A stretch of DNA of 64,000 bases from Teratosphaeria epicoccoides (GCA_021401465.1 JADDMT010000052.1:141001-205000); one strand, 5' to 3'. Positions 37,027-48,592 are shown, counted from the first letter of the stretch. Numbers and translations are program-made. Notes: generated by a model from the letters alone, not told the origin.

Positions 37027-38525
37027 TTACAGTGCCTGGCCAGGGACCGGTTTGCGGGCGGGCACGCTCGCTGGCGCCTCAGCGGAGGCGTTGCTACCTG
37101 AGCGCTCGCGCGAGGTCGGTGTCAGAGGACGCGGCATCATGCCCGGTGGCCCGGAAGGCGTGATCGGGCGCGCGTTCTGCGCGCCTGGTGCTGGCGGACC
37201 CTGTGGGCGCGGCTTCACCGGCAGCTTGGATAGGCAAGTGCGAGGAGCGACACCTTGCTGGGTGCGGTCCATGCGGATGCAAAGCGCCTTGAGTAATATT
37301 AGCATGGAACTGATATACCAAAACTGGGCTCTTAACTTACCCAGCCATCATCGTACTCGTGAAGGACGCGCACCAGTTGGCCAGACTTCAGCTCAAGCTC
37401 GTCGTCCATGGAAGGCTTGAAGTCGAGCTGGACACGGTGGACGTTGTTGGCGGCCTTGGCAGCAGCGGGAGCCGCGCCCGTAACAGCGGCCTTGGCAGAA
37501 GAGGTCTCTGGGCTGGCTTGCCTTCCCTCTGGCTTGCCTTCCGGCTCATCAAAAGGATTGGTTGACGGGGTGACTGCGCACGCATCCTTGTCAGAGACGA
37601 CGGAAGCATCTGCGAATGGATTCTCGTTGTTGTTAGAGCGGCGTTCCCACATGCTCTTAGGTTTTTCGGACATCGCGGCAGCGACATCATGGGTGGTTCC
37701 AGAGCTCTTGCGGTTGTCGGCCATGCTTGGCAGGAATTGCGTGACCGGGCGAAGACTGAGACGAGGGGCAGTGGAGGCAGCATGGGTGCTTGTGGTCTCG
37801 CCAGCAATGCTGGCGTGCTTTTCGGACAAAGCTTTGCCACCGAAGAAGGAGCTGGCAGCGCTAGTACGCTTCTCGTTCACAATCTCGCTGTGTCCACCAC
37901 TCGGATTCGGATTCTTCTTCCTGCGGTAGCAATAGAAGAGGAGACCAGCGATGAGTGCGAGACCACAGAGGACACCAATAGCGATGCCAGCCTTAGCACC
38001 TCCGCTCAAGCCATCGCTGTGGTTGGAAATGCCACCGCTAGCGGAGGAGGCAGTGGCAGTGGCGGCAGTCGAGGAGAAAGCAGCCACAGCCGTGGCCGGC
38101 GGGTTGAGGAACATCAACTTGTTGTTCGAGCCATCTTCGGGGATTGAGGATGAAGCGGTCGGGATGCTGCTGGAGCTGCTGCTTTGGCCGTCGGTAGTTG
38201 GTGACACAGCCGCAACAGAAGTGGTAAGCACAGCGGAAGATGCGGAGGGCACGGTCGAGTACAAAGAGGCAGTAGACGGAGTGACGGTCACGTAGCCGGC
38301 AGTGGCGCCAGTGAAGTCGGCTGACACAGTCTGGTAGACGACCGAGACGATAGTTTGCACGCCGCCGTCACCGCCGCTGTTGTTGCTTGTGTCGGACGAC
38401 TTCGAGCTGTCCGGGACATCGTTCATGTTGATATGAGCGCTGTCACGCTTGAGGTGCTTCAGCTTCCCCTGCGCTTCGAGGCCGCGCAACACCTTGCCGT
38501 GCTTGTTTTGATGGTGAGGTCCCAT
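37027..38525 (-). CDS. Single-pass membrane protein with C-terminal SH3 domain
   Basis: Exons 38525-37341 and 37287-37027 give 481 aa from Met MGPHHQNKHGK. The N-terminal half is Ser/Thr/Ala-rich, as in O-glycosylated cell-surface stalks. One strong membrane segment follows at about 179-200 (AGIAIGVLCGLALIAGLLFY), then the basic stop RRKK. The cytoplasmic part has NPF motifs (ENPFAD, TNPFDEP) and an SH3 domain at about 357-415, split by the intron after DDGW; it resumes ALCIRMDRTQQGVAP. The end is Pro-rich. The layout is like Fus1 or other wall-sensing SH3 proteins, so a scaffold or sensor role at the plasma membrane is inference. The frame is open further upstream, but that sequence looks like 5' UTR. 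Confidence 0.83.
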
Positions 38526-39666
38526 GCTGTCGACTGGTCGGACGTCGCTGTCGGGCGAGTTGACACGATGTGGTCTGGCGGGTGAGGAATGCGGCAGTGT
38601 CCGGTCGTCGAGACCTCGAGGGGGTGTGTATGCGCGGAATGGCCAGCAATAGGATGAAGGTATGACAATGAGTGACAATAGCAAATCGCGGCGTTCTTCA
38701 GCGTCTGCCGAGAACGAGGGCGGCGACAGACCTGGTCGCGGTGGTGTGAAAAGAGTGACTGATGCTGCACACGCTGAGCAAGAGGATGGATGTGTCAACA
38801 AGGGAGGAACAGCGTGCTGGCTGTGTGTGCGAGGAAGAGACCGTACCTGTCCGTGCGCGGGAAATGCTCATTTCCTCATGCAGGTCCCAATGAAACTGAC
38901 CACTCACATGGCGCCGGGGCGTTGTTGGCGCCGCGTTGGACAAGGATTGTCCCAGCACTAATACGGTTATCATCACCAACAAGATTCAGGAATAATCAAA
39001 CAGCGGCCTTGGAGCAAGTCAATACAATTGTCCGCATTCCAGCTCCATTTGACGAGCAAACTGCTGCTTGGTGAAGCCGCATGTGCCAATTTCACGCCGC
39101 GTCGCAATCAGGAACATGTGCCAATGGTCACCGGCAAAGGTGTGCATTAATGGCAAGCTGCATATCATTATTATTGTTCTCGTGGGAGTTTGCACATGGG
39201 TACAGGGCTAGACACGTGGTGTTCTAGACACCCGAGTGAGAGATCACAGGCTCACAGCTCGTCCCGATCATCAGTTATCCGGACCGATCACCTGTCCTGA
39301 TACTGAAATTCAGGCTTGAGAAATGGGATAATAATGGTCTGAGATTGCGAGAGACTCTCAAGCTCCATACATCCCTAGAGTTGAAACCCTGCACGTCTCA
39401 GCCACACCCCGATATAGTAGTACAATAATTATTGCTCCATGGTGTGCGTGCTCTGATGACATATTAATATTATTGGGCGCGGCACTTCGATGTCGATATC
39501 ACGTGAAATAGTCCTAAAAGCATCGATTCCACTAGTGATTGAATACCGAGCGGATGACAATAACAGTCTGTTCTTCGACGCTCACCTTTGCCGCACCGTG
39601 CCGCACCTGTCTTCTACATTCATTGCCGAAATTTCCATCGTAGCTGATGAATCCGTCTTCAAAAAT
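38526..39666. other. Intergenic, no gene seen
   Basis: It holds the SH3-gene promoter and leader and the 3' flank of the gene ending at 39667. AT-rich ATTATTATT runs occur near 39165 and 39425-39475. Short frames only. Confidence 0.45.
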
Positions 39667-41372
39667 CTAGCGCCAGGTACTCTTCACCGGATAATCTTTG
39701 CCGCTCACATTGAGGTCCAGGTACACCGTACTGTCGCCATCCAAATGCTCCACCCGAAGGTCATCCTGGGAGTATCAGCCAGCCGTCCTGCAAGTCGTGA
39801 AAAACAATTCCTACCTCATGTTCCAGCTTCTCGAGCTCCTCGACAGGGGTCTCTTTGCTGCGGTCCTTCTCGTCTTTCTGCGTCGGCTGGACAGCATCGA
39901 GTCCCGCGCTCTCGCCAATCAGTAGAATCTGACCATTTGCATAATCCAGATGCACAGGCGTTGTCGGCAGCCAGCCTAAGGAGCCTTTCGAAACTATGTC
40001 AGCTCAATGCCACGCACTGCAGTGAGGGCGCCGAGACTCACCAAACTCCTCCTGCACGCCCTTAGGATAATCTGCACCGACAGACAGGCCCGGATTGTTC
40101 TGTCCAGACTGCTTGGGGTTCTTGGTGCTGATGACGAAGCTGCCTTGCTTGTCCAGCCCGACGTCCTTCTGCAGATCACCAGGCTCATGTGGAATGGTAA
40201 GCTTGTAGGACAGGTGGTTTGTTGTGCGGCCGCTTCCAGTCCAGGTGATGGCGTACACACCCTCACCGACTATATCGACACCCGGTGTGTGACGAGTGCC
40301 GGCGGTCTTGGTTGAATAGTCTGAGCCTTGCATGAATCTGGAAGACAGTCAGCACATCAGTGTTGTGGTCAACAAATTTTCGTCATCCCATCAAGCACCC
40401 GGGATGCAAGTCGCGAGTGAACAGCCAGTCAGCTGTGTTGACTAGCAGTCACCTGGCGGATTGACTGACTGGGAAAATAAGCAAACTGAACGTGACTCAC
40501 TCCTCCTTCAAGATCTCGATCGTGACTCCAGCTTTCTCCACGAAGCACATGAATCGATCTCTGCCACTCTTTGGCCACACCTTTTTCGGCAGGGCGATGA
40601 GTCGATTCTTTCCGTCGTCTAAGATCGTGCCGTCAGTGATCTTTGCACCAGGGGGCAAAGGTCTCAGCACGAAGAAACTTCGCTGCAAGTCTTGCGGACT
40701 TTCCGGCTCAGCCACCCCAACTCGACCTCGCGTGAAGAAATAGACGATGCCCTTCTCCATGACATTGGTCGGCTGCGCTTCTTCGCGCTCCTGGTCTTCT
40801 TCAACTGCTGGCTTGCTGGCTTTGCCATTGGTGGCTTGCTCGACCTCTCGCTTGGGAACATCTCCCTGAGATTGCGGTCAGTCTACTCTAAAGGGCATCA
40901 AACAGGGATTTCAGACGTGACACGATACGTACCTTTGTCGTCTTGCCAGGCTCATCCTCAGTAGCCTTGACGCTGTCAAACGCATTGCCATCCTTTTCGG
41001 CGGAGAGGTCTTCAGCTTTGTCCTCGTCATTGGATTTGTCCTTGAGGCCTGCTGATTGTAAGTCGATCTGACCACTCCGAAACATCGATTGAGCCTCATA
41101 CCGTTCTCATTCATCTGAAGCTGATCAGCTCTGGCGTTTGTTGGCTCATTGTTCGGTTCAATCTCCTTAATCGATTCTCCGTTACCATCAGCAATCGTCT
41201 CCTCAATGGTCTTTTGCTCTTTCGATGCCTTCGATGGACGTCCACGTTTGGATTTGGTGTTTGCAGGACTGAACTCGTCGGCCTTGCGCTTGGTGCCCTT
41301 GGGAGTCGCGGCGCCCTTCTGGGGTGAGTCAGGGTCGGATGCCAGTCTGGCGGACGACCGAGTGCCTGGCAT
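39667..41372 (-). CDS. Conserved fungal protein of unknown function, probably nuclear
   Basis: Six exons (41372-41102, 41048-40933, 40865-40501, 40337-40042, 39984-39815, 39765-39667) join in frame to 438 aa. The first 130 residues are charged and disordered, with basic motifs GTKRKADE and KRGRPSK (an AT-hook-like GRP core) that suggest nuclear import or DNA contact. A compact conserved-looking part starts at MEKGIVYFFTRGRVGV and runs through FFVLRPLPPGAK, AGTRHTPG, EGVYAITWTG and HLDYANGQILLIGE to the stop. I know similar proteins in other filamentous fungi without an established function; no enzyme motif is visible. The 163-nt third intron is longer than the others and carries GTCAG/GACTAGCAGTCA words of the dispersed repeat. 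Confidence 0.8.
40410..40480. repeat. GTCAGC/AGCAGTCA degenerate repeat inside an intron
   Basis: Within the third intron of the 438-aa gene, words CAGTCAGCTG, GTTGACTAGCAGTCA and TTGACTGACTGG occur in tandem. They match the dispersed AGCAGTCAA family and may explain the longer intron. Confidence 0.45.
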
Positions 41373-42407
41373 TTTGTTATGCTGGTGATTGACGAAGATT
41401 GATGGAATGGTGAGACCGAGAACATTAAAAACTTATATGCGAACCAATGGAGCTCAAGACGGACATGTGTGATGCGCGGATCTGCATCGGTGACGTCAAA
41501 GTTTACCCCAACGCGTCTTGGTGCCTGCGACGCGTCTTCGTTTGGGCAAGCGAACGGTCGGCTGGTCGAAGACGCATTTTGAGCTATCGAACGCATGGTC
41601 ATTCAATTGTTCGTGTCAGCTGGAGGTCATCAAACTCGTCAAGCAGTAAATCGTTCTATCGAGCAGTCAATGATTTGAAGCAGCAATCCATGGCACCAAA
41701 ACAGCCGACGGCCTCACCAAGCAGTCAATCATGTCAACCAGTCAGTAGTAGATCGATTGTCGGAATCACTGATCTGACTGAGCATGTTAGGTGTTGGAAC
41801 ATAAGCGAGCGGAAACGACAATTGGCGTGCAAGCCAGAATATTGCTGAGTGCCGATCCGATTGGGTGGTTGATCTGGGATCATTCCAACTGCTATACAAG
41901 GAGAGCATCCGAGAAGGTCATGTCATGAGCTCTATGGACCAGCATTGTACCGGAGGCGCTCTCGCGATCCAACCATCATCGAAGCTGGCCGTTTCAACAA
42001 TTCTCCCCACTGCCCCGTTCGCGAAACCATAGTAAAGTCAAGCATCAGGCGTCAACAGAGCATTCAAGAAAGCCAACGCCAGCATGTCCTGTGCCATGGC
42101 GTAGTATTTCCTGGCCCGCTGTCTGGTATGCCCGCGCCTTTCCTGTAGCCACTCTTCCTCGAGTCCCGGAGATCTATTTCGTTCATACCAACGGAGATGC
42201 AGCTATACACGCCGGATGGAGAAGTCTTCCAGTTCGACGCACTCGTTTCAGCTTGCAGCTGTGGGTACCGAGCGTCGCAGTCGAACATCTTGACGTTTTT
42301 TGAGAAAGATTTTGGACTATAGATCGTCAGCCTGCGAATTTCAGGCATGGTGGTGTATTGTTACGTTTGTAGAAACGCAAAGAAAGCTGGGCGAACATTT
42401 TGTTGTA
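41373..42407. other. Intergenic between the 438-aa gene and the MAPK
   Basis: It contains the promoter of the 438-aa gene, an AGCAGTCAA-type degenerate repeat cluster (41605-41770) and the MAPK 3' flank. No domain-bearing frame was seen. Confidence 0.45.
41605..41770. repeat. AGCAGTCAA/GTCAACC degenerate repeat cluster
   Basis: AAGCAGTAAATC, GAGCAGTCAATG, AAGCAGCAATCC and AAGCAGTCAATCATGTCAAC occur at roughly 20-bp spacing, with CAGTCAGTAG at the end. It shares its core with the arrays near 4.0, 25.7, 45.0 and 49.1 kb. Confidence 0.6.
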
Positions 42408-43573
42408 TCACCGCATGATCCAGAAACCAGTTAGTAGGATCTCATTAACAGTCAGCATTGATTGGGCGGGTACCTCTTCATAAATAAGCTCTGTTGTCCT
42501 ATTAGCTATGTTCGCAATCACAAGAGCCACATTGACTTACGCCTGAGCTGCTCCTTGCTGAGATTGTCTTTATTCTTATCGAAGTCAAAGAACTCTTCTG
42601 GGATCGGATCCGCATTCGGCTCGTCCTCCGGGTCGTGGTATGGCTCAAGATATGGATGGCGCAAAGCCTCTTCGACTGTGATGCGCTTGGCTGGATTGAA
42701 AGCGAGCAGCTTTTCGAGCAGATCCAGCGCCAGATCGGATGTCTTTGGAAACATGACTTTCCACGGAATCTTCTTCTTGAACGGGAGTGATCGGATGTAC
42801 TCTCTTGCGCGCCTTGACTTGATGCCATAGTAGTCCTCCATGGTCGGCGTGCCAAGCACATCAAGGATGAGCGTGAGCTGGTGGTGGTAGTCTTTGCCTG
42901 GGAAGAGTGGCTTGCCGCTCAACATCTCCGCAAGGATGCAGCCAACTGACCACACATCGATCGCCTTCGTATACTCCTTGAAAGTGAGCATAATTTCTGG
43001 AGCACGGTACCATCGTGTCGCCACGTATTCTGTCATGAAACCCTGGTTATCCTCCGTGCTTGCTGCTGACCTCGCCAGGCCGAAGTCGCACACCTTCAAG
43101 TCGCAATTTGCGTTAAGCAGAAGGTTCGATGGCTTTAGATCGCGGTGCAGCACGTTCGCAGAGTGCATCGCCTTGAGCGCGCGCAGTGTCTGGTAGATGA
43201 AGTACTGGCAGTGGTCGTCTGAAAGCTCTTGGGTCCGAATGACCCGGTGCATGTCCGTCTCCATGAGCTCTTGAATGAGGTAAACTTCGGAAAAGCTCTC
43301 ATAACTGCGCGGCTTCTGGATGTCGAGAATGGAGATGATGTTCTCGTGATTGAAATACCGCAGCAGCTTCATCTCTCTCAATGTGCGCAAACAGAACATG
43401 CTGTGGTCAAATGGAGTGATCTTTTTGATGGCCACCTTTTGACCCGACGGCTTGTGCAATGCTGAGCAGACCACACCGTATGCACCTTCTCCCACGACAT
43501 CTTGAATGTCATATTGCTCGGAGACATTGAAGCTGATCTTGCGCGAACCGCCTTGGGGTGCTGCTCGAGACAT
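42408..43573 (-). CDS. FUS3: Fus3/Kss1/Pmk1-type MAP kinase
   Basis: Exon 1 is 43573-42541, exon 2 is only 17 nt (42490-42474), and the conserved end IMR plus stop lies at 42419-42408, giving 353 aa if all are joined. Gly-loop GEGAYG (28-33), VAIK Lys50, HRD (143-145), DFG (163-165) and the TEY activation motif (181-183) are intact. The common C-terminus LIYEEIMR is reconstructed. In filamentous ascomycetes this kinase acts downstream of Ste11/Ste7 homologues in mating, hyphal fusion and host invasion. Oddly, the 54-nt gap between EE and IMR has a GTACCC donor and a CTACTAAC branch site but ends TCTGG, not AG. Left in, it is stop-free and in frame, adding 18 residues (371 aa). Confidence 0.97.
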
Positions 43574-45236
43574 ATCGGCGGCTTTTCTTTTGTCGTGGTG
43601 TGGATTGGTGGACGGTTTGTTGGCTAAGTCGGAAGAGCTGGGCTGGCGGGTTACCGAGCAATAGACTGCGAGTGTTGACGATTGATAAGGAGCGACTGGG
43701 AGATGTGGCGGTCAGATACGATCTGATCTGATGGGAAGGGTCTGCGTCCTCATACAAAGTCAGTTCCGATGTGCCGAATCCGTCAAAGAAAGGAATGCGA
43801 CCGACCAGCCCCGTGGGTCCAGCTGTTTTTGTCCTACGACCTTCGTTCTTGTTGTTCTCGCTGATTTGCAGGCAGCGATGTGCAGGTCGACGAGGTCAGG
43901 TATGACCCGCTACGCAATCTGCACACTCTGAATCAGGAGCTGCCCATGGGTGATTCGACGGAATGACACTGCTACAACGCGAAGCTCCAGTCACTTACGC
44001 TGTTGACGGCTGCGCTGTTGATGCCACTTCAATTGCGTTGCAAGATTTTTGAGCTGCTGAAGTTCCGTCTGCAGAGTTGAGCAATGACCCTGGTATAGCG
44101 CCCAGAGCTGACGACGACTCAGAGGTTCTCAAGACCAACGAAAGGGTGAGCGACACGGCGGCGTGGGAGGTCTGACTGCGTCTGAGTCGAGAATCGGTGG
44201 AAGTAGTGGGCGCTTGGGATGAAGGTGGGTAGGCGGGGTTCAGGAGCGTTTGTTTGGATCATTTCATTCGCCAGACACCGACCCCCCAGACAAATCGAAC
44301 GACTCCAATCCCATTGAGGCATCGCATTGGACCTGAGACTATCACCTCTTCGTTTCAGAAGGTACGGGTTGATGCGCTAGGTGTGCCCGTCTCTATGGCA
44401 CGGTTGCGGCCACTAGCCTAACCACGAGTGCCCTGTCGACAGACTTCGCGGCTGCATGAGGTCGATTCGTGAACGAGTGTCGGAACGGAAAGGCTCTGAA
44501 TACATGTATCGTGCGCCACGCTGAGATGACTATCGCCCAATGACAAAAAATGCTTGAGCTTGGGTGTCGCTGAGGGGCTGAGAAGTCTTGGACGGCGCGA
44601 ATATGGGCTCAAGCCGGCGACTCGTCACAAGTTGATGGAAAGCAGTAGATTGCAAGTCGACCGTGACTTGCGGGAGAAAACGTGTCTCGATTGCCGAGTA
44701 GATGATTTGAACCCACCGGAAGCCGCGCGCGAGTGCCGTGAGTAGCTCGGGGTAAGCGGTCGAAGGAGCCAGATCACATATTGCTTTGTGCCGTAGTGAT
44801 GCGCTCGATTGCCGGCCGCGAAAGACGACCCGACATGTCCAAGGCATCTGTCTAAGTGCCAGTCACGGACCTACTGTGATTGGCGCTTGCGCCATCATAT
44901 TCTCAAACCATTAGTCGACGGCCGAGATTTCCTGTCAAGCTGGCAGGCGATCGACCCGTGAAGCGAGTGACAAGTGGACTCAGCACCTGATTGATAGACA
45001 GACGAATCAGCCTTGTAAGCAGTCATGGCATGAACACTTGATCAAGTGTTCCATAAGCCGTCACGCATGTCAACAACCAATCACTCGTATCAAGAAGAAG
45101 TCAACGCTGGCAGCGCTGGCAACGCTATCAACGCTGCTAATACTGTCGTCGACATGAACCACACTGATCACGGCACCCGCTTCGTCTATTAAGGGAACCA
45201 CTGCAAGCGACCAACAGTGCGGCTGAGGACTATGCC
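43574..45236. other. Intergenic between the MAPK and the GNAT gene
   Basis: About 1.7 kb. It includes the MAPK promoter and a GTCAAC-type repeat cluster around 44985-45150. Short frames have no recognisable features. Confidence 0.45.
44985..45150. repeat. Degenerate GTCAAC/AAGCAGTC repeat cluster
   Basis: AAGCAGTCATGG, CCGTCACGC, ATGTCAACAACCAATC and AGAAGTCAACGC are followed by an imperfect series of GGCAGCGCT, GGCAACGCT, ATCAACGCT and GCTAATACT (about 9 bp each). It is the same word family as the other intergenic clusters, plus a short 9-bp series. Confidence 0.55.
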
Positions 45237-45986
45237 TCATTGCACTGGAGGCATCACGGTTGGATCGACACTGTCGTCGATCTCGCCCTGAATCAGACCC
45301 ATCTCCTCCAGTGTTCTCCCTGGCCTAGCAATCCGATATACCACCGTATCTTGTAAGCTCACCAACCCATGGTCAATGTCGTTTTCTCGTATCTCACACT
45401 GCCTGAATCCAGACTTTTCGAGCACTCTTCTCGAGCCCAAATTGGTCGGATCAGTTCTGCCTTCCAAGTAGCCGAAGCCTATACCGCTCGTACCTGCAGC
45501 TGGCAAGTGTTCGAACAAGGCTGGGACTAATGCTTTCAAGGCCTCTGTAGTGAAGCCCTTGCCTGTGTGTTCTATCCCCACGTGAGCTCATGTCAATAGC
45601 CACTCTTTCGTTCGGGGAAGCGTACCTGGACTAGTGATGTAGCCAACACCTGGCGGATGGAAGCAGCCCATAATGCCGATGAATTCACCTGTCGATCGCA
45701 GTTCTAGAGCAAAGTTGAAGACGTCAGGCCCCAAAACGCGGTCTTTTAGCCATCTTTGTGCTTGAGTCAGAGACGTCACTGGCGGCGTCGTGGAGTACCG
45801 CATCACTTCGTGTCGTGATATGATTGGATATATGAGAGGAGCATCGGAGACTCTGGCTGTCCGGAGACGAAGGCGTGCTGTGAGAATTTCATGATGTGAT
45901 GGCTCTGACGTTAGTTCGTCGTCCTCGGAAATCTGACCCATGATGCAGGTTGGCGCGAGCACTGAATACCTGTCCGCTTGCAGCAT
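45237..45986 (-). CDS. GNAT family N-acetyltransferase (RimJ/RimL-like)
   Basis: Exons 45986-45626 and 45562-45237 give 228 aa. The fold is GNAT: strand LTARLRLRTARVSDA, helix SLTQAQRWLKDRV, strand EFIGIMGCF, then GVGYITSPGKGFTTEALKAL with the acetyl-CoA pyrophosphate loop spanning the intron, and NLGSRRVLEKSGF as the conserved C-terminal motif. Such RimJ/RimL-type enzymes acetylate protein N-termini or small amines; the substrate is unknown. The 63-nt intron is GT-AG. An alternative start is the Met at 45941 (MGQISEDDEL). It is divergent from the SET-domain gene with only 197 bp between the starts. Confidence 0.85.
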
Positions 45987-46183
45987 GTAGCTTGCATGCG
46001 CTCAGCGTCGAGCAGAGATTTCAGGCATGTTAGCCCCGCTTTTTGCGCACCTTCCTCGCTTGCTCAAGTTCTCGCACTGCATGCTCACGGGGACATCAGA
46101 TCGAGGAGATCATGCTGTGGATCGCAGAGTCAAGCGGACATAGAGCCTCTGACCTTGGCGTACACTGGAGCTAGCACCAAAGG

Positions 46184-46912
46184 ATGCCTTCGAAGCCAAG
46201 GTCCATTTCCAATGATCCCGACGAGGACATCGAGCTGCCCCGACCGACCAACTGGCCTGGAGACATAAAATACCTCATCGATCACACCTACTCCGATGCT
46301 GTCACTGCGGAGCAGCGGTCAGGCTTGAGCCGGACCCGGACAGATGAAATGGCAACATGGTCACGAATCACTCCAGCGCAATTGAGAACATTCCGCGATA
46401 TGGTCGAGATCAGACTCATCACAGACGAAAAGCACCCGGCGACAGGCCAAAGAGGCTTATTTGCCGCCAAGCAGCTGGAGCCAGGAAGTTTCCTGTGTCT
46501 ATATCTAGGCCATGTACATACCAACGCCATGTCGGACACAGATCCCAAAAGCGACTACGACCTCAATCTCGATGGCGAGCTGGGTCTCAGCGTAGATGCA
46601 GGGTGCTCGGGTAATGAATCTCGGTGTTGCAATGACTATCGTGGCATCGCAGAGAGACCCAATGCCGAGTTTAGAGACTGTTTCGTGCAGGTGCCTTGCA
46701 ACAAACGGTCGAGTGGGTGGAAATGGGAGAGAAGGGTGGGCATATTCGTCTTGTCTGCCGGAAATGCGGGTAAGAGAAAAAGGGGCATCGCTGAAGGGCA
46801 GGAGGTACTGATCAGCTATGGCAAAGGATTCTGGGAGGCGAGAAAGAGGCTGGCGGAGTTTCGGAAGGACGACGTGATGCTCCAGATCGCTACTTTGGCG
46901 TTGGATGGCTGA
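46184..46912 (+). CDS. SET-domain protein, putative lysine methyltransferase
   Basis: A single-exon gene of 242 aa. The SET core starts near residue 75: RLITDEKHPATGQRGLFAAK is the N-terminal strand with the GxG-like turn, SRCCNDYRGIAERPNAEF resembles the RFxNHxCxPN region, and EGQEVLISYGKGFWEARK is the C-terminal SY motif that completes the active site. Fungal proteins of this small SET type are annotated as methyltransferases with unknown targets. The canonical NHSC is altered to CCNDYRG, so activity needs testing. The short intergenic region with the GNAT gene suggests shared regulation. Confidence 0.85.
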   Translation: MPSKPRSISNDPDEDIELPRPTNWPGDIKYLIDHTYSDAVTAEQRSGLSRTRTDEMATWSRITPAQLRTFRDMVEIRLITDEKHPATGQRGLFAAKQLEPGSFLCLYLGHVHTNAMSDTDPKSDYDLNLDGELGLSVDAGCSGNESRCCNDYRGIAERPNAEFRDCFVQVPCNKRSSGWKWERRVGIFVLSAGNAGKRKRGIAEGQEVLISYGKGFWEARKRLAEFRKDDVMLQIATLALDG

Positions 46913-47176
46913 TCGATTTTGGCACAGCGACTCTAACGCTCAACTGGATGTGCCGCTGATCACTCTCAGTGGTTGGCCAGCCAATTCATAATTGCTTCTT
47001 GACATTCTGAAAGTTTCGTAACCTGCGATTATTTCATGCGTCGGACGCTGACTCCATCTGTCAACCGGTTGACTGACACAATCACTGATCGTACCAGCCG
47101 GAATTCAACAGTGCTGCACTGTCCAAGCGTACTACGTTCCGCTACACACAGTATGAATCCTGTAATATATCCGACT

Positions 47177-48592
47177 CTACTTGAGCAGCACCTTGGTTCC
47201 ATTTTTCGGCAACCTCGCTCTCCAGACACTGAAAGGCTTCACACGCCTGTCAGTGCCTGGGTAGGTATTAGTGCCCAATAGAAGCTGATTGCAGGTGAAG
47301 TAAAGGTAGCCATCAGTGCCTGTCGAGAAGGTGTCGACCTAAGTGATCAACCATCAGCATTTAATCTCACATCAATAGCTCGAAGCGCAATGACTGACCC
47401 AGTTCAGCCTAGGATCGCGTACGAACATCGTGTCGGACCCATTGGCCGGGTTGTAAAAGCTGACACCATCCTGCTCCATCTGCCCGTGGTAGATGAAGCC
47501 ATTGGTGTCGGTCTCTAGGCCATCTGTCACACCGATCTGCAAATCAAAAAGTTAGGGACGTTCCCAGACGTAGCCCAGCCGACTTCGCAACGTACCTCTC
47601 CATGGCCCACGACCGCAGCTTGCGCCAGAAACTCGCTATTGGCGCTGTTGTCCAGCAGCCTTGCTGTAGGGATACTGTAGAGATAGCGACTCGAGACCGC
47701 TTTGAAGTACAAATCGCACCCATCAGCACTCAATGCAATGCCATCAGCACCGAAAGCGACATAACCCAGTGGCTTTCCAGCATTCGTTGCATATAGTGCC
47801 TGGCCCCAAAGGTAGGCCACCCATGCTTGAACCGGGCGGGTCCTTGGGTCACCATCCAGATGCCGCCAGGACTCGCCAGTGCCTAGATCGACAATGACGA
47901 TTCCGTTGCGGCCTTCGGCAGAGCTGTCAGTGATGTACGCAACGCCCTTGCCGGAATTAGTGACATTCGGCCTCAGGTCGAATCGGACGTCGTTAAGATA
48001 CGAGTCTGGGTACGCGACAGTTTCCGGGAAGAGGATGGTCTGGAAGACGCTGTTGTTGCTCAGGTTGATACCGACAAGCTTTGGGCCGCCATAGGTCGCT
48101 GTCACGAGGACTCCGTTTGGAGACAAGACTCTTCCAGTATCAAGAACCCATGCACGATCGGCTGGATCAATGACGATAGATTGCGATCCGATGAAATAAT
48201 TCGGGTAGTTCGCTCCAGTTGCCGGACTTGTTGTGTAATTGATGGCACCGCCAGGAGGTGAGTTGTATTCAGCGCTTGGGAATGGCTTCTCCGTGTTGTT
48301 CTTGAAGAGCTCGGCTATGGTATAGCGTCCTAATGAAGTGTCAGGACCGCATCGATACAAATTCGCGGCGGCGGGACCTACTGTTTGATCCGTTGTTGGT
48401 ATCATTGGCATCCAAGCCTCCAGGGTAGTTCGAGAACAGCCTGCCAGTGGACGAGACCGCAATACCTGTTGGAAATTCATCATAGTACAGATGCATGAGC
48501 TCAATTGCAGGACCATAGACACCAGGATCTCTTGGCACGTCTTGCGCCGCTCCAAGAGCGCTGAGCAATCCCAATACCACGGACTTGTACAT
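47177..48592 (-). CDS. Secreted MRJP/Yellow-like beta-propeller protein
   Basis: Exons 48592-48382, 48329-47596, 47536-47399 and 47338-47177 join in frame to 414 aa. The first 17 residues (MYKSVVLGLLSALGAAQ) are a signal peptide. The rest matches the major royal jelly/Yellow family: GRLFSNYPGGLDANDTNN, SQSIVIDPADRAWVLDTGR, YLNDVRFDLRPN, ITDSSAEGRNGIVIVDLG, GDPRTRP and GADGIALSADG. Several NxS/T glycosylation sites fit secretion. Insect members include dopachrome-converting and binding proteins; the fungal role is not established. Intron 1 (52 nt) falls after NNGSN, joining to RRYTIAELF. Confidence 0.9.

Noticed and set aside
39490..40065. 191-codon plus-strand frame
   Set aside because: It lies opposite exons of the 438-aa gene and has no features of its own.
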